Assembly (NCBI GenBank): GCA_934589145.1
Contig: CAKTNW010000008.1
Location: forward strand, 5,952 to 69,951
Direction of reading: 5' to 3'
Origin: an uncultured Oscillospiraceae bacterium
GTDB taxonomy: Bacteria; Bacillota; Clostridia; Oscillospirales; Oscillospiraceae
DNA: 64,000 bases
The notes under the pieces: model-generated
The model's database searches: none
What the model was told of the DNA's origin: nothing
Seen by the model: only the letters and a program-made list of their open reading frames with translations
Program-made: the position numbers and the translations under genes
Shown: one piece after another, positions 31,787 through 40,376 of the stretch
Layout of the letters: every line of letters starts with the position of its first letter
Numbering within the stretch: position 1 is the stretch's first letter

Positions 31787-32977
31787 ATGGATATTTTTGA
31801 AAAATGCTATGCCCCGTCCCTGGCCGGCGAGCTGAAGGAAAAGGGCGTATACCCCTATTTCCACGCCCTGCAGTCCCGGCAGGATGTGGAGGTCACCATG
31901 GAGGGCAAGCGCCGCATCATGCTGGGCTCCAACAACTACCTGGGCCTGACCATCCAGCCGGAGGTCATCGAGGCCGGTGTGAAGGCGCTGGAGCAGTACG
32001 GCACCGGCTGCTCCGGCTCCCGCTTCCTCAACGGCACGCTGGAGCTGCATCTGGAGCTGGAGGCGGAGCTGGCCAAGTTCCTGCGGAAGGACGGCGTTGT
32101 CACCTTCGGCACCGGCTTCCAGTCCAACGTGGGCATCATCTCCGCCCTGGTGGACCGCCACGACTATGTGATCTGCGACAAGGAGAACCATGCCAGCATC
32201 TACGCCGGGTGCCAGATGAGCTACGGCAAGATGCTGCGCTATCGCCACAACGACATGGCGGAGCTGGAGCGCATCCTGCAGAAGATCGACGGCAAGAACG
32301 GCGTGCTGATCGTCACCGACGGTGTGTTCTCCATGGGCGGCGACATCGCCAAGCTGCCGGAGATCTGCGCCCTGGCCAAAAAGTACGGCGCCCGCGTTAT
32401 GGTGGATGACGCCCACGGCCTGGGCGTGCTGGGCGAGGGCGGCCGCGGCACCGCCAGCTATTTCGGGCTGGAGGATCAGGTGGACGTCTATATGGGCACC
32501 TTCTCCAAGTCCCTGGCGTCCCTGGGCGGCTATATGGCGGCCTCCGCCGAGGTGGCGGAGTTCGTGCGCCACGCCTCCCGTCCCTTCATCTTCTCCGCCT
32601 CCATCCCGCCCGCCAACTGCGCCACGGCGCTGGCGGCCCTGCGGTATCTGGAGGCTCACCCCGAACTGCCGGAGCGGCTGCGGGATCTGAGCCTGTACGC
32701 CCGCAAGGGCTTCACCGACCGGGGCATCAAGATCCGGGAGAGCGCCCTGGAGGCGCCCACCCCCATCATTCCCCTGTACACCTACGAGACCTATTGGACG
32801 CTGGAGGCCGCGGCGGAGATCTACGACCGGGGCGTGTATGTGAATCCCACGCTGCCCCCCGCCACGCCGGAGGGCGAGGCCCTGCTGCGCACCAGCTACA
32901 TGGCCTCCCACACCGAGGCGCTGCTGGACGAGGCCATGGATATCATTTCGGACGTGATGGTGAAGCGCCATGGATAA
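31787..32977 (+). CDS. Alpha-oxoamine synthase (serine palmitoyltransferase/KBL-like)
   Basis: The 396-residue PLP enzyme condenses an amino acid with an acyl thioester. Family motifs: SNNYLGL, GTGCSGSRFLNGT, DKENHASIY, VTDGVFSMGGD, VDDAHGLGVLG and the PLP lysine in GTFSKSLASLGGY. Candidates are serine palmitoyltransferase, amino-oxononanoate synthase and Gly C-acetyltransferase. No biotin or threonine gene is nearby. The next gene, overlapping by eight bases, is an SDR resembling 3-ketosphinganine reductase, which favours long-chain-base lipid synthesis. The start at 31787 has AAGGAGG upstream. Confidence 0.8.
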   Translation: MDIFEKCYAPSLAGELKEKGVYPYFHALQSRQDVEVTMEGKRRIMLGSNNYLGLTIQPEVIEAGVKALEQYGTGCSGSRFLNGTLELHLELEAELAKFLRKDGVVTFGTGFQSNVGIISALVDRHDYVICDKENHASIYAGCQMSYGKMLRYRHNDMAELERILQKIDGKNGVLIVTDGVFSMGGDIAKLPEICALAKKYGARVMVDDAHGLGVLGEGGRGTASYFGLEDQVDVYMGTFSKSLASLGGYMAASAEVAEFVRHASRPFIFSASIPPANCATALAALRYLEAHPELPERLRDLSLYARKGFTDRGIKIRESALEAPTPIIPLYTYETYWTLEAAAEIYDRGVYVNPTLPPATPEGEALLRTSYMASHTEALLDEAMDIISDVMVKRHG

Positions 32978-33767
32978 AAAAGTCGCTATCGTCACCGGAG
33001 GCACCTCCGGGATCGGTCGCGCCACGGCGCTGGCTCTGCGGGAGAGCGGCTGGACCGTCTATGAGCTGAGCCGCCGGGCGGAGGGCATGCCGGATATCCC
33101 CCACATCGTGGCGGACATCACCAGGGAGGAGACGCTGCGCGCCGCCGTGGATCAGGTGATGGCGGCGGAGGGCCGCATCGACCTGGTGGTGAACAACGCG
33201 GGCTTCGGCATCTCCGGCGCCATCGAATTCACCGACACCCAGGAGGCCCAGCGGCTGTTCGACACCCTGTTTTTCGGCATGGTGCGGATGAACCGCTGCG
33301 TGATCCCCATCCTGCGGCAGCAGGGGAGGGGCCGCATCGTCAACATCAGCAGCGTAGCCGCCCCGGTGCCCATCCCCTTCCAGGCGTATTACAGCGCCGG
33401 AAAGGCCGCCATCAACGCCTATACCATGGCCCTGGCCAACGAGCTGCGGCCCTTCGGCGTCACCGTGTGCGCCGTAATGCCGGGGGATATCAGAACCGGC
33501 TTCACCGCCGCCCGCGAGAAGATCATCGACGGCGATGAGATCTATCAGGGCCGCATCGGCCGCAGCGTGAAGCGGATGGAGCATGACGAGCAGACCGGCA
33601 TGGATCCTGCCAAGGTGGGCCGCTACATCGCCGCCGTGGCGAGCCGCGAGGGCAATCATCACCCCCTGTATGCCACCCGCATCGACTATAAGTTCTTCGT
33701 TTTCCTGACGAAGGTGCTGCCCGCCCGGTTCCTGAACTGGCTGATCTACCAGCTCTACGGAAAGTAA
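32970..33767 (+). CDS. Short-chain dehydrogenase paired with the AOS
   Basis: The 265-residue NAD(P)-dependent SDR has TGGTSGIGRATAL (cofactor), NNAG, a serine in NISSVAAP, and YSAGK with the catalytic Tyr and Lys. The C-terminal hydrophobic helix (KFFVFLTKVLPARFLNWLIY) could sit on a membrane, like 3-ketodihydrosphingosine reductases. It overlaps the AOS gene by eight bases, so the products likely act in sequence: condensation, then keto reduction. The exact lipid is unknown. Confidence 0.8.
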   Translation: MDKKVAIVTGGTSGIGRATALALRESGWTVYELSRRAEGMPDIPHIVADITREETLRAAVDQVMAAEGRIDLVVNNAGFGISGAIEFTDTQEAQRLFDTLFFGMVRMNRCVIPILRQQGRGRIVNISSVAAPVPIPFQAYYSAGKAAINAYTMALANELRPFGVTVCAVMPGDIRTGFTAAREKIIDGDEIYQGRIGRSVKRMEHDEQTGMDPAKVGRYIAAVASREGNHHPLYATRIDYKFFVFLTKVLPARFLNWLIYQLYGK

Positions 33768-33777
33768 GCGATACATA

Positions 33778-33812
33778 CGAAAAACACCGCCCATCCGGGC
33801 GGTGTTTTTGTT
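33778..33812 (+). terminator. Terminator of the AOS-SDR operon
   Basis: AAAACACCGCCC, loop ATCC, GGGCGGTGTTTTTG, then more T. Confidence 0.9.
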
Positions 33813-33851
33813 TCTGAATAGTTGTTTATTTATAGAAAGGCCTGTCTTATG

Positions 33852-34076
33852 GCTAAAAAAGCTTCGCAGAATTCGCCGCCGCAGCGGCGAACCTGTTTGA
33901 TCGTTTTTTGCCGCAGCATGTATGTGGCAAAAAACACTTTGCGCGGAGAGAGTGTTCATTCGCACACAAAGTGGGCGAATGAATGCGGGTTGGAGTGAGT
34001 CCTATCCAGACAAAAAAGCATAGCCTTTTTGTCAAGCTGCAAGGAAGCCGCCCCTTGGGGCGGCTTCCTTGCAAGA
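33852..34076. repeat. Structured intergenic element (family B), copy 2
   Basis: The 309-base gap between the SDR and proC holds GCTTCGCAGAATTCGCCGCC (33861-33880), part of a hairpin with GGCGAA. A stem GTTTTTTGCC/GGCAAAAAAC (33903-33912, 33926-33935) and a long-range CACTTTG/CAAAGTG pair (33935, 33967) follow. The right end is a terminator-like hairpin GGAAGCCGCC/GGCGGCTTCC beside proC. Confidence 0.6.
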
Positions 34077-34874
34077 TTACAGCTCCTTCGTCCGCTCATA
34101 GGCGGCGATGACGGCGTCCATGGCGGCGGCCCGGAAGCCATACTCCTCCAGTGCCCGGACACCCGCGATGGTGGTGCCGCCGGGGGAGCAGACGGCGTCC
34201 TTCAGCGCACCGGTGTGGTCGTCGGAGGCCAGCGCCAGCTTCGCCGCGCCCAGCAGCATCTGGGCGGCGTAGCGCTGGGCCTTGGCACGGGGCAGGCCCG
34301 CGTATACCGCGCCGTCTGCCAGCCCCTCCAGGAACAGATAGGCGAACGCCCCGCCGCAGCCGGCCACGGCGCTGCCCGCGTCCATCAGCTTTTCCTCCAG
34401 CTCCTCCAGCAGGCCGGAGCAGTGCAGCAGGGAGACAAAGCCCTCCCGCTGGGCCTCCGTTACGTTGTCGGAGCAGCAGTACATGGTGACGCCCTCGCCC
34501 ACCGCCACGGCGGTGTTGGGCATGATGCGGATGACGGGATAGTCGCCGCCCGCCATCTCCCGGATGCGCTGGATGGTCAGACCCGCCGCCATGCTCAGCA
34601 GCACGAAGGGAGTGGTACGCTCCTTCAGGGCGGGCGCGATCTCCGCAAGCATCCCGGCCATCATCTGGGGCTTGACCCCCAGCAGGATGTAGTCGCACTC
34701 CCGGGCGACGGTCAGGTTATCCGCCACGGAGGCGCCGATCTCGTCGGCCAGCCGCGCGGCCTTTTCCGGCGTCCGGTTGGCCAGCACGATGCTACTGCGC
34801 ACCTCCACCGTTTTGGCAGCGGCACGGGCCAGTGCGCCGCCCATATTGCCGGTGCCAATGAATCCGTAGGTCAT
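34077..34874 (-). CDS. proC: Pyrroline-5-carboxylate reductase
   Basis: The 265-residue NAD(P)H-dependent enzyme performs the last step of proline synthesis. Rossmann start GFIGTGNMGGALARA, then RIMPNTAVAVGEGVTM and the C-terminal VCSPGGTTIAGVRALEEYGFRAA that contains the substrate-binding TxxG pattern. It is monocistronic, with no proA or proB nearby. Confidence 0.95.
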   Translation of the reverse strand: MTYGFIGTGNMGGALARAAAKTVEVRSSIVLANRTPEKAARLADEIGASVADNLTVARECDYILLGVKPQMMAGMLAEIAPALKERTTPFVLLSMAAGLTIQRIREMAGGDYPVIRIMPNTAVAVGEGVTMYCCSDNVTEAQREGFVSLLHCSGLLEELEEKLMDAGSAVAGCGGAFAYLFLEGLADGAVYAGLPRAKAQRYAAQMLLGAAKLALASDDHTGALKDAVCSPGGTTIAGVRALEEYGFRAAAMDAVIAAYERTKEL

Positions 34875-34920
34875 AAATACCCCTCTTTTCTATAAATAAA
34901 TAATTGTTTCGCAAGCGCGA

Positions 34921-35595
34921 TCACATGAAACGGCACAGTAAAATGGGCAGCAGGATCGCCGGAACCATGTTCAGGATCCGCAGCTTGGTGATGCCCAGCA
35001 GGTTCAGGCTGATGCCCACGATCAGCAGGGAGCCAACGAAGGTGATCTCGTTGACCACCGCCTCGCCCAGATAGGGCGCCACCACCGAGGCCAGCAGGGC
35101 GATGGAGCCCTCCACCGCGAATACCATCAGGCCGGACAGGGCCACGCCCAGTCCCAGGGTGGAGGCAAACACGATCGACGCCACGCCGTCGATGACCGAT
35201 TTGGAGAACAGCAGGTCATGCTGGTGCTGCAGGCCGCTCTGCAGCGGGCCCATAACGGCCAGCGCGCCGATGGCGAACACCAGCGAGCCGGTGACGAACC
35301 CTTCGGTGACGCGGCTGCCGGAGAACCGCTTCTGCAGATTCTCGCCCAGCTTGTTGACGGCGGCGTCGATGTTCAGCAGCTCACCGATGATGGTGCCGAT
35401 GACCATGGAGATGATGGGGATCAGCGCGTTGCTGCTTTTCAGCAGGCCCGGCACCGCGATGCCGATGGTCATCAGCGACAGCGCCGCCATCACGGAAGTC
35501 CGCAGCCGCTCCGGCAGCAGCTTTCCGGCGAACATGCCCACCAGGCCGCCCACCACGATGGCGCCGCCGTTGACAAGAGAACCCAATAGGATCAT
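34921..35595 (-). CDS. DUF554 family membrane protein
   Basis: The 224-residue protein has about six membrane helices. It starts MILLGSLVNGGAIVVGGLVG, typical of the DUF554 (YdfK-like) family, with GALAVMGPLQSG and FASTLGLGVALSG. Function is unknown; a transport role has been assumed for the family. The ATG overlaps the stop of tcdA (ATGA at 35592-35595), and AAGGAGG is upstream. Confidence 0.85.
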   Translation of the reverse strand: MILLGSLVNGGAIVVGGLVGMFAGKLLPERLRTSVMAALSLMTIGIAVPGLLKSSNALIPIISMVIGTIIGELLNIDAAVNKLGENLQKRFSGSRVTEGFVTGSLVFAIGALAVMGPLQSGLQHQHDLLFSKSVIDGVASIVFASTLGLGVALSGLMVFAVEGSIALLASVVAPYLGEAVVNEITFVGSLLIVGISLNLLGITKLRILNMVPAILLPILLCRFM

Positions 35596-36320
35596 GGGAT
35601 CAGCCCTCCTTCGTTCAATAGATCCTGTACCACTGTGCCCGCCATCAGCAGACCCGCCACGGAGGGCACCCACGATACGCTGGCGGGGACGCTGCGCCGT
35701 CCCGGAGGCGGCGTCTCCAACTGCTGTGTCTCGCCGGGCTGCTCGGGGCTGAACACCACCTTCAGGTGGTGGATGTCCCTGGCCCGCAGCTCCTTGCGCA
35801 TGACGCGGGCCAGGGGACAGCCGGAGGTCCTGGCGATGTCGGTGATGGTCAGCAGCTCCGGGTGCAGCTTGTTGCCGGTGCCCAGGGCCGTCAGAATGGG
35901 GATGCGCCGCTGCCGCGCCTGTTCGATCAGATCCAGCTTGCAGCTGACCAGATCGATGGCGTCCACGATGTAGTCGTACCGGGCGGCAAAGAAATCCTCC
36001 CGGTGGGCGGCGTCATAGATGCCCACGATGGGGTGCACCACCGTGTCGGGACAGATGTCCCGGCAGCGGGCGGCGGCGGCCTCCGCCTTGGGAAGGCCCA
36101 CCGTGGAGTGGAGGGCGTAGAGCTGGCGGTTGATGTTGGTGACGGACACGGTGTCGCCGTCGATGAGGGTCAGCTCACCCACACCGGCGCGGCACAGGGC
36201 CTCCGTCACATAGCTGCCCACGCCGCCCAGGCCGAACACCGCCACATGGCTGCGCCGCAGCTTGTCCAGGGCCTCGCCGCCCAGGATCATTTCTGTTCTT
36301 AAAAATTCTTCATTTCTCAT
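35592..36320 (-). CDS. tcdA: tRNA threonylcarbamoyladenosine dehydratase TcdA
   Basis: This 242-residue E1-like enzyme cyclises t6A37 to ct6A in tRNA using ATP, the step after TsaD, which is also in this window. Features are VFGLGGVGSYVTEALCRAG (nucleotide loop), NRQLYAL, VDAIDLVSCKLDLI and ALGTGNKLHPE. The chosen start (MRNEEFLRTEMILG) has no good ribosome site, so initiation may be weak or further in. It is coupled to the DUF554 gene. Confidence 0.92.
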   Translation of the reverse strand: MRNEEFLRTEMILGGEALDKLRRSHVAVFGLGGVGSYVTEALCRAGVGELTLIDGDTVSVTNINRQLYALHSTVGLPKAEAAAARCRDICPDTVVHPIVGIYDAAHREDFFAARYDYIVDAIDLVSCKLDLIEQARQRRIPILTALGTGNKLHPELLTITDIARTSGCPLARVMRKELRARDIHHLKVVFSPEQPGETQQLETPPPGRRSVPASVSWVPSVAGLLMAGTVVQDLLNEGGLIP

Positions 36321-36391
36321 GGTTTCGTTCAATATAAGCGGCAAAGGACCGGCATACGCCAGTCCTTTGCGGTGGTTTTGTGGTGATCGGC

Positions 36392-37963
36392 TTAATAGCC
36401 CACATACTGCATGCCGAAACCCTCGGTCACGCTTTCGGCGGCGCTCTGCTCGGCCAGCCATGCGTTGTAGTCCTCGTTTTCCAGCTGGTTCTGGGCCAGA
36501 ACCTTCCAGTAGGGATCGCCGAAGCTGTCCAGATACATGACGTGGCTGCCGTAGGAGCTTTCAATCACACCGGCGTCGCCCGCCTTGCGGCCATCGGCGA
36601 AGCACCAATCCAGAAACTCCGGCACGAAGTTGGTGGTCTTGCTGATGCCCTGGAACAGGCCGCCGTTGGAGGCGCTGCCGGTGTCGCCGGACAGCTCGGT
36701 GGCCATCTGGGCGAACAGTTCTGCGGTAGCGCCGCCGTCCTGCCACTCCTTCAGTGCCTTCTCGGCGTCGTTGTGGGCCAGCTCCTTCAGATTTGCCAGG
36801 TCGGCTTCATAGGTCTCGGACTCCTTGTCCAGATCGGAATCGTCCACCTCGAAGAGGATGTGACGAACGTTGACCACGTTATAATCCTGGCGGGCACGGC
36901 TGTGGAACAGCGCGAAATAGATGGAAGAATCGGTGTTGACGATGTCGGCATCGCCGGAGACGCGAGCGGCGTCAAACACCCAGTTTACCAGATCGGTGTC
37001 GGCATAGGTGCCCTCCTCCTGGTGAGTGTAGGTGGCAATGTCCTCATAGCTGGCGGCGATGGCGTCCAGAGTCTCACCGGCGGCGTAGCGCTCGGCGGCG
37101 TCAGCGGCGGCATCCTCGGCATCCTTCTTGGCGGCGGCGGTCTCCTCGTCGGTGGGCTCCACGGTGTTGCCGTCGGCATCCTTGGTGCTGTCGGCGGTGG
37201 CCTTGAAGGAGATGTACTCGTAATCGGCCACGTCGAAGCTGTTCTTATCCGCGTCATAGCAGGCCTGCAGCTGGGCGTCGGTATAGGTCAGGCCGTCCAG
37301 ATACTGCTCCTGATAGTGGGAGGACAGCGCGGTCATCTCATACATGTTTTTGAAGGTGCTGACGGTCATGTTGGAGCCGTACACCAGCTTCAGATACTCG
37401 GCGAAGCTGTAGCCCTGCTGCTTGGCATAGGAGGTGATGCTGTCGATGTCGGCCTGCATCTCTTCCTTCATATGGTCGTCAAAGGTGATACCCTCGGCCT
37501 TGGCCTTTTCGCTGAGCGTATAGACCTGGGCCAGGTTTTCCTTGGCGGTGTTCTTCAGGAACTGATCCCAGGACATGTCCTCTTCCGCGGTGACGCCCAG
37601 CAGCATCTTGGCCATGGCGTTGAGGTTCTGGGTCTTCATGGAGCTGTTGTTATCCAGACCCATGTAGCTGGAATAGCTGGAGTTTCTCACGTTGTTCAGG
37701 GCGGCATAGTAGAAGTAATCCACCTCGGCGGAGGTGAAGTTCTTGCCGTCCACCGTCAGGGCGGTGGCGCTGCGCTGAAAAACGCCGGAGTTGTACAGCA
37801 GCACCACAGCGGCCACGATGACGAACAGAACGGCCACGCCGCCGTAGATCAGCTTGTTCTTTTTCCGCTCGGCAGCTTCCTTCTGCTCACGTTCGACGCG
37901 AGGATCGACATGACCCTGAGCAGCCAGTTCCTGGCGGTTTTTCTTTTCTCTGGATGCACTCAT
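36392..37963 (-). CDS. Membrane-anchored parvulin-type foldase (SurA/PrsA-like)
   Basis: The 523-residue protein has a basic cytoplasmic N-terminus, one membrane helix (~38-60), a long helical SurA_N-like chaperone part, then a rotamase-type domain (VNVRHILFEVDD ... GGLFQGISKTTNFVPEF). It would help secreted proteins fold outside the membrane. It is an anchored protein rather than a lipoprotein, unlike PrsA. GAGG lies ~11 bases upstream of 37963. The sortase gene is next upstream, 220 bases away. Confidence 0.8.
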   Translation of the reverse strand: MSASREKKNRQELAAQGHVDPRVEREQKEAAERKKNKLIYGGVAVLFVIVAAVVLLYNSGVFQRSATALTVDGKNFTSAEVDYFYYAALNNVRNSSYSSYMGLDNNSSMKTQNLNAMAKMLLGVTAEEDMSWDQFLKNTAKENLAQVYTLSEKAKAEGITFDDHMKEEMQADIDSITSYAKQQGYSFAEYLKLVYGSNMTVSTFKNMYEMTALSSHYQEQYLDGLTYTDAQLQACYDADKNSFDVADYEYISFKATADSTKDADGNTVEPTDEETAAAKKDAEDAAADAAERYAAGETLDAIAASYEDIATYTHQEEGTYADTDLVNWVFDAARVSGDADIVNTDSSIYFALFHSRARQDYNVVNVRHILFEVDDSDLDKESETYEADLANLKELAHNDAEKALKEWQDGGATAELFAQMATELSGDTGSASNGGLFQGISKTTNFVPEFLDWCFADGRKAGDAGVIESSYGSHVMYLDSFGDPYWKVLAQNQLENEDYNAWLAEQSAAESVTEGFGMQYVGY

Positions 37964-38138
37964 TTGATTTTCAGTCCTCTCAAGTGATAGGCGCAATACG
38001 CCCTTGGTCGTAAAATACCTGCCTATTATACCGTAGTTTTGCCGAATGTGCAAGTATTATATTTTGGAAGGGGGCGAAAAGTGGAAAAAAGGCGTGCATA
38101 GGAACTGACGTGATAGAGAAACTCTCTATTGAGGCATA

Positions 38139-38177
38139 AAAAAGGCATCCTGTTCCGCAAGGAACAGGATGCCTTTC
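38139..38177 (-). terminator. Terminator of the sortase gene
   Basis: AAAAAGGCATCCTGTTCC, loop GCAA, and its complement, with A/T flanks on both sides, just past the sortase stop. Confidence 0.85.
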
Positions 38178-38187
38178 TATGCGTTTC

Positions 38188-39066
38188 TTAGTTGGTCTTG
38201 GCAGCCGTATCGGCGGTGCCGGTGGCCGCGGTATCCTTCAGGGGCCAGGTGGTGGGATCGGCGGTATCCTCGATCATCTTGGAGACGATCAGATAACGGT
38301 GGTTATCGTCGCCGTTCTTGCACACCGACAGGATCAGCACCTTGTCGCCGGCCACGGGCTTATTGTCCTTGTCCAGATTGGTGGTGCCGTCGGTTTCCTT
38401 CCACAGCTGGTCGAAGAAGCTGTTGAATACCTCATCATTGGAGAAATCATGGTAGTAAATGATGTGGCTCAGGTCATACTGCACGCCGCCCACGATCTGA
38501 TAGGTCACGCGGCGATCTTTCTGATACATATAGATCAGATGCTGTTCGCTGAAGTCCATGTTCTTCATCATGCTCTGCAAACCGCCGAACATGGTGCGGT
38601 TGGCCTGATTGTGGCCATACAGCACGGTGACGGGATCGTTCAGGTCGCGGCCGTTGATAGTCTTGCCTTCGACCACGGCTTCACTGAAAATGGTACCGGC
38701 CTTATTGCTGTTGCCGTCCAGATCACGGTGCAGATAGAATTCGCGGTCAGTGGGATGCTGGGCCACAGGATAGGACAGCTCGTGATCGGTGCCCAGGATC
38801 TTGGCGAAGTCAGGCACCTCCAGCCACGCGTACACATCCTTATACTTGGCGAAGGTCTCTTCCATGCCTGCCGGTTCCACAACGGGAGCGGGCTCCACGC
38901 GATCCTCGATGGTGGGCTCGTCGATGACGGGATCATCAATGACGGGCTCATCAGGGGTGGTGTCGCCGCCGCAGCCGGCCAGCGCCAGAACCAGAACCAG
39001 CGACAGTGCCAGAATCAAGGCGCGGAGGATGGTGCGGCTGTTAAAGCGAGCAATCAATTCTTTCAT
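38188..39066 (-). CDS. Class B-like sortase with lipoprotein signal
   Basis: The 292-residue protein has a signal peptide ending in the lipobox LALAGC, then an acidic, Asp/Pro/Glu-rich linker (~33-65). The sortase domain has catalytic His in VLYGHN, Cys in ILSVC and Arg in HRYLIV. Sortases join LPxTG- or NPxTN-type proteins to the cell wall. Being held by a lipid instead of a membrane helix is unusual. No substrate with a sorting signal was seen in the window. AAGGAG precedes the start. Confidence 0.82.
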   Translation of the reverse strand: MKELIARFNSRTILRALILALSLVLVLALAGCGGDTTPDEPVIDDPVIDEPTIEDRVEPAPVVEPAGMEETFAKYKDVYAWLEVPDFAKILGTDHELSYPVAQHPTDREFYLHRDLDGNSNKAGTIFSEAVVEGKTINGRDLNDPVTVLYGHNQANRTMFGGLQSMMKNMDFSEQHLIYMYQKDRRVTYQIVGGVQYDLSHIIYYHDFSNDEVFNSFFDQLWKETDGTTNLDKDNKPVAGDKVLILSVCKNGDDNHRYLIVSKMIEDTADPTTWPLKDTAATGTADTAAKTN

Positions 39067-39217
39067 CTTATTTCTCCTTTCGCATGGCCGGAAAGTTTGC
39101 CGTCCGGCCCATGGGGAACAGCGCCGCGCAAAGCCACAGCACTTGAAGCCATGGTACCATATTATGGCGTCAAAAGCAACCATAAATTTCTCGACCAATG
39201 GGAGACAATGGAAAGAA

Positions 39218-40339
39218 CTACCAGTTGACAGGGTGATTCCAGGCGGCGAACAGCGCCTCGAACCGTGCCCTCTGGGCGGGGGTCATGCGGCTCTTGTACT
39301 GGCCCAGCAGCGTGTCCGCCTGCTGGACATTGCCGGTTTTCAGATAGTTGCCCATGGCCCTTTCCAGGCTGTCCGCCGCCGTGGAACTGAGAGAGGCGGT
39401 ATTGCCGATGCTGGACACGGCGTCGGGAACGGTGGCGGAGGTCTGCATGCCCTTCTGCTCGGCGGCGGCCTTGTCGGCAAAGTAGTTCAGCAGCATCTGA
39501 TAGTTCTTCAGATCGCGGCTGCTGATCTGGTCATAGCCGCTTTGAGCCTGGGCCATCTCCTTCTGCCACGCGGCCACCTCGTCCTGCCAGCGGTCGTACT
39601 CCGCCTCCTGCTGGCCCTGCAGCAGCTGATAGCGCTCCAGCAGCGCGTCGCCCGCGTCCCGATAGCGGCTGTACGCGGCGGACTGCAGCTGGGGCAGTAC
39701 GTCGGACAGCTTCGCCAGATACTGCTGATAGGACTGCTGCCCGGCGGACTGGGCATAGCTGGAGCCATAGCCGCCGGTGAGCTGGGCGGCCTGTCCCATG
39801 GTGTCCTCCATGGCGGCGCGGCCCTGGCTGGCGTACTGCCGGGCATAGGACTGATAGGCGCTGTCCGCCGCCGGATCATAGGAAAAGCCGGGCCGGGCAC
39901 TGATCTCCTGGTACAGCGTCTCCAGCTGGGAAGCGAAGCTGGATTCATAGTCCTTGGGCCGCAGCGCCGAAAGACTGTCCAGCAGGCTGCGGGCCGCGTC
40001 CACATCGCCGGAGGGGGTATAGCCTTTCTCCAGCTCCTTCAGCGCCGCGGCGGTGCCGTCGGATACCTTGCCCAGGGGGAGATTGGATGAGCCGCCGGAG
40101 GAAGAAGCGGGGGAATAGGTGGGCTGCCTGGCCAGCAGACTGCCCCAGGTCTCCTTGCCCACGATGCCGTCCAGCTTCAGGCCGTTCTTCTGCTGATAGT
40201 CCCGCACGGCGGCCTGCGTTTTCGCGCCAAAAATGCCGTCCACGGCCAGGTTATAACCGTGCTCATTCAGCACGGTCTGCAATTTGCTGACAGCGCTGCC
40301 GGTGGAGCCGTAGCCCACCTGGCGGTAAGTAGATGCCAT
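39218..40339 (-). CDS. Peptidoglycan-binding phage structural protein
   Basis: The 373-residue protein has an N-terminal PG_binding_1 domain (SAVSKLQTVLNEHGYNLAVDGIFG, then TWGSLLA). A long helical Gln/Ala/Ser-rich body follows, with coiled-coil character (ALLERYQLLQGQQEAEYDRWQDEVAAWQ). It is the last gene of the block. A virion protein that touches the cell wall during DNA injection is a reasonable guess; it has no lytic motif. Confidence 0.6.
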   Translation of the reverse strand: MASTYRQVGYGSTGSAVSKLQTVLNEHGYNLAVDGIFGAKTQAAVRDYQQKNGLKLDGIVGKETWGSLLARQPTYSPASSSGGSSNLPLGKVSDGTAAALKELEKGYTPSGDVDAARSLLDSLSALRPKDYESSFASQLETLYQEISARPGFSYDPAADSAYQSYARQYASQGRAAMEDTMGQAAQLTGGYGSSYAQSAGQQSYQQYLAKLSDVLPQLQSAAYSRYRDAGDALLERYQLLQGQQEAEYDRWQDEVAAWQKEMAQAQSGYDQISSRDLKNYQMLLNYFADKAAAEQKGMQTSATVPDAVSSIGNTASLSSTAADSLERAMGNYLKTGNVQQADTLLGQYKSRMTPAQRARFEALFAAWNHPVNW

Positions 40340-40376
40340 ATGATCGTCTCCTTTTCAAATGTGATGAAAGTGGTGT

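Noticed and set aside
34921..35673. Longer start for the DUF554 gene
   Set aside because: The extra 26 residues overlap tcdA and have no ribosome site; ATG 35595 follows AAGGAGG and gives the typical family start.
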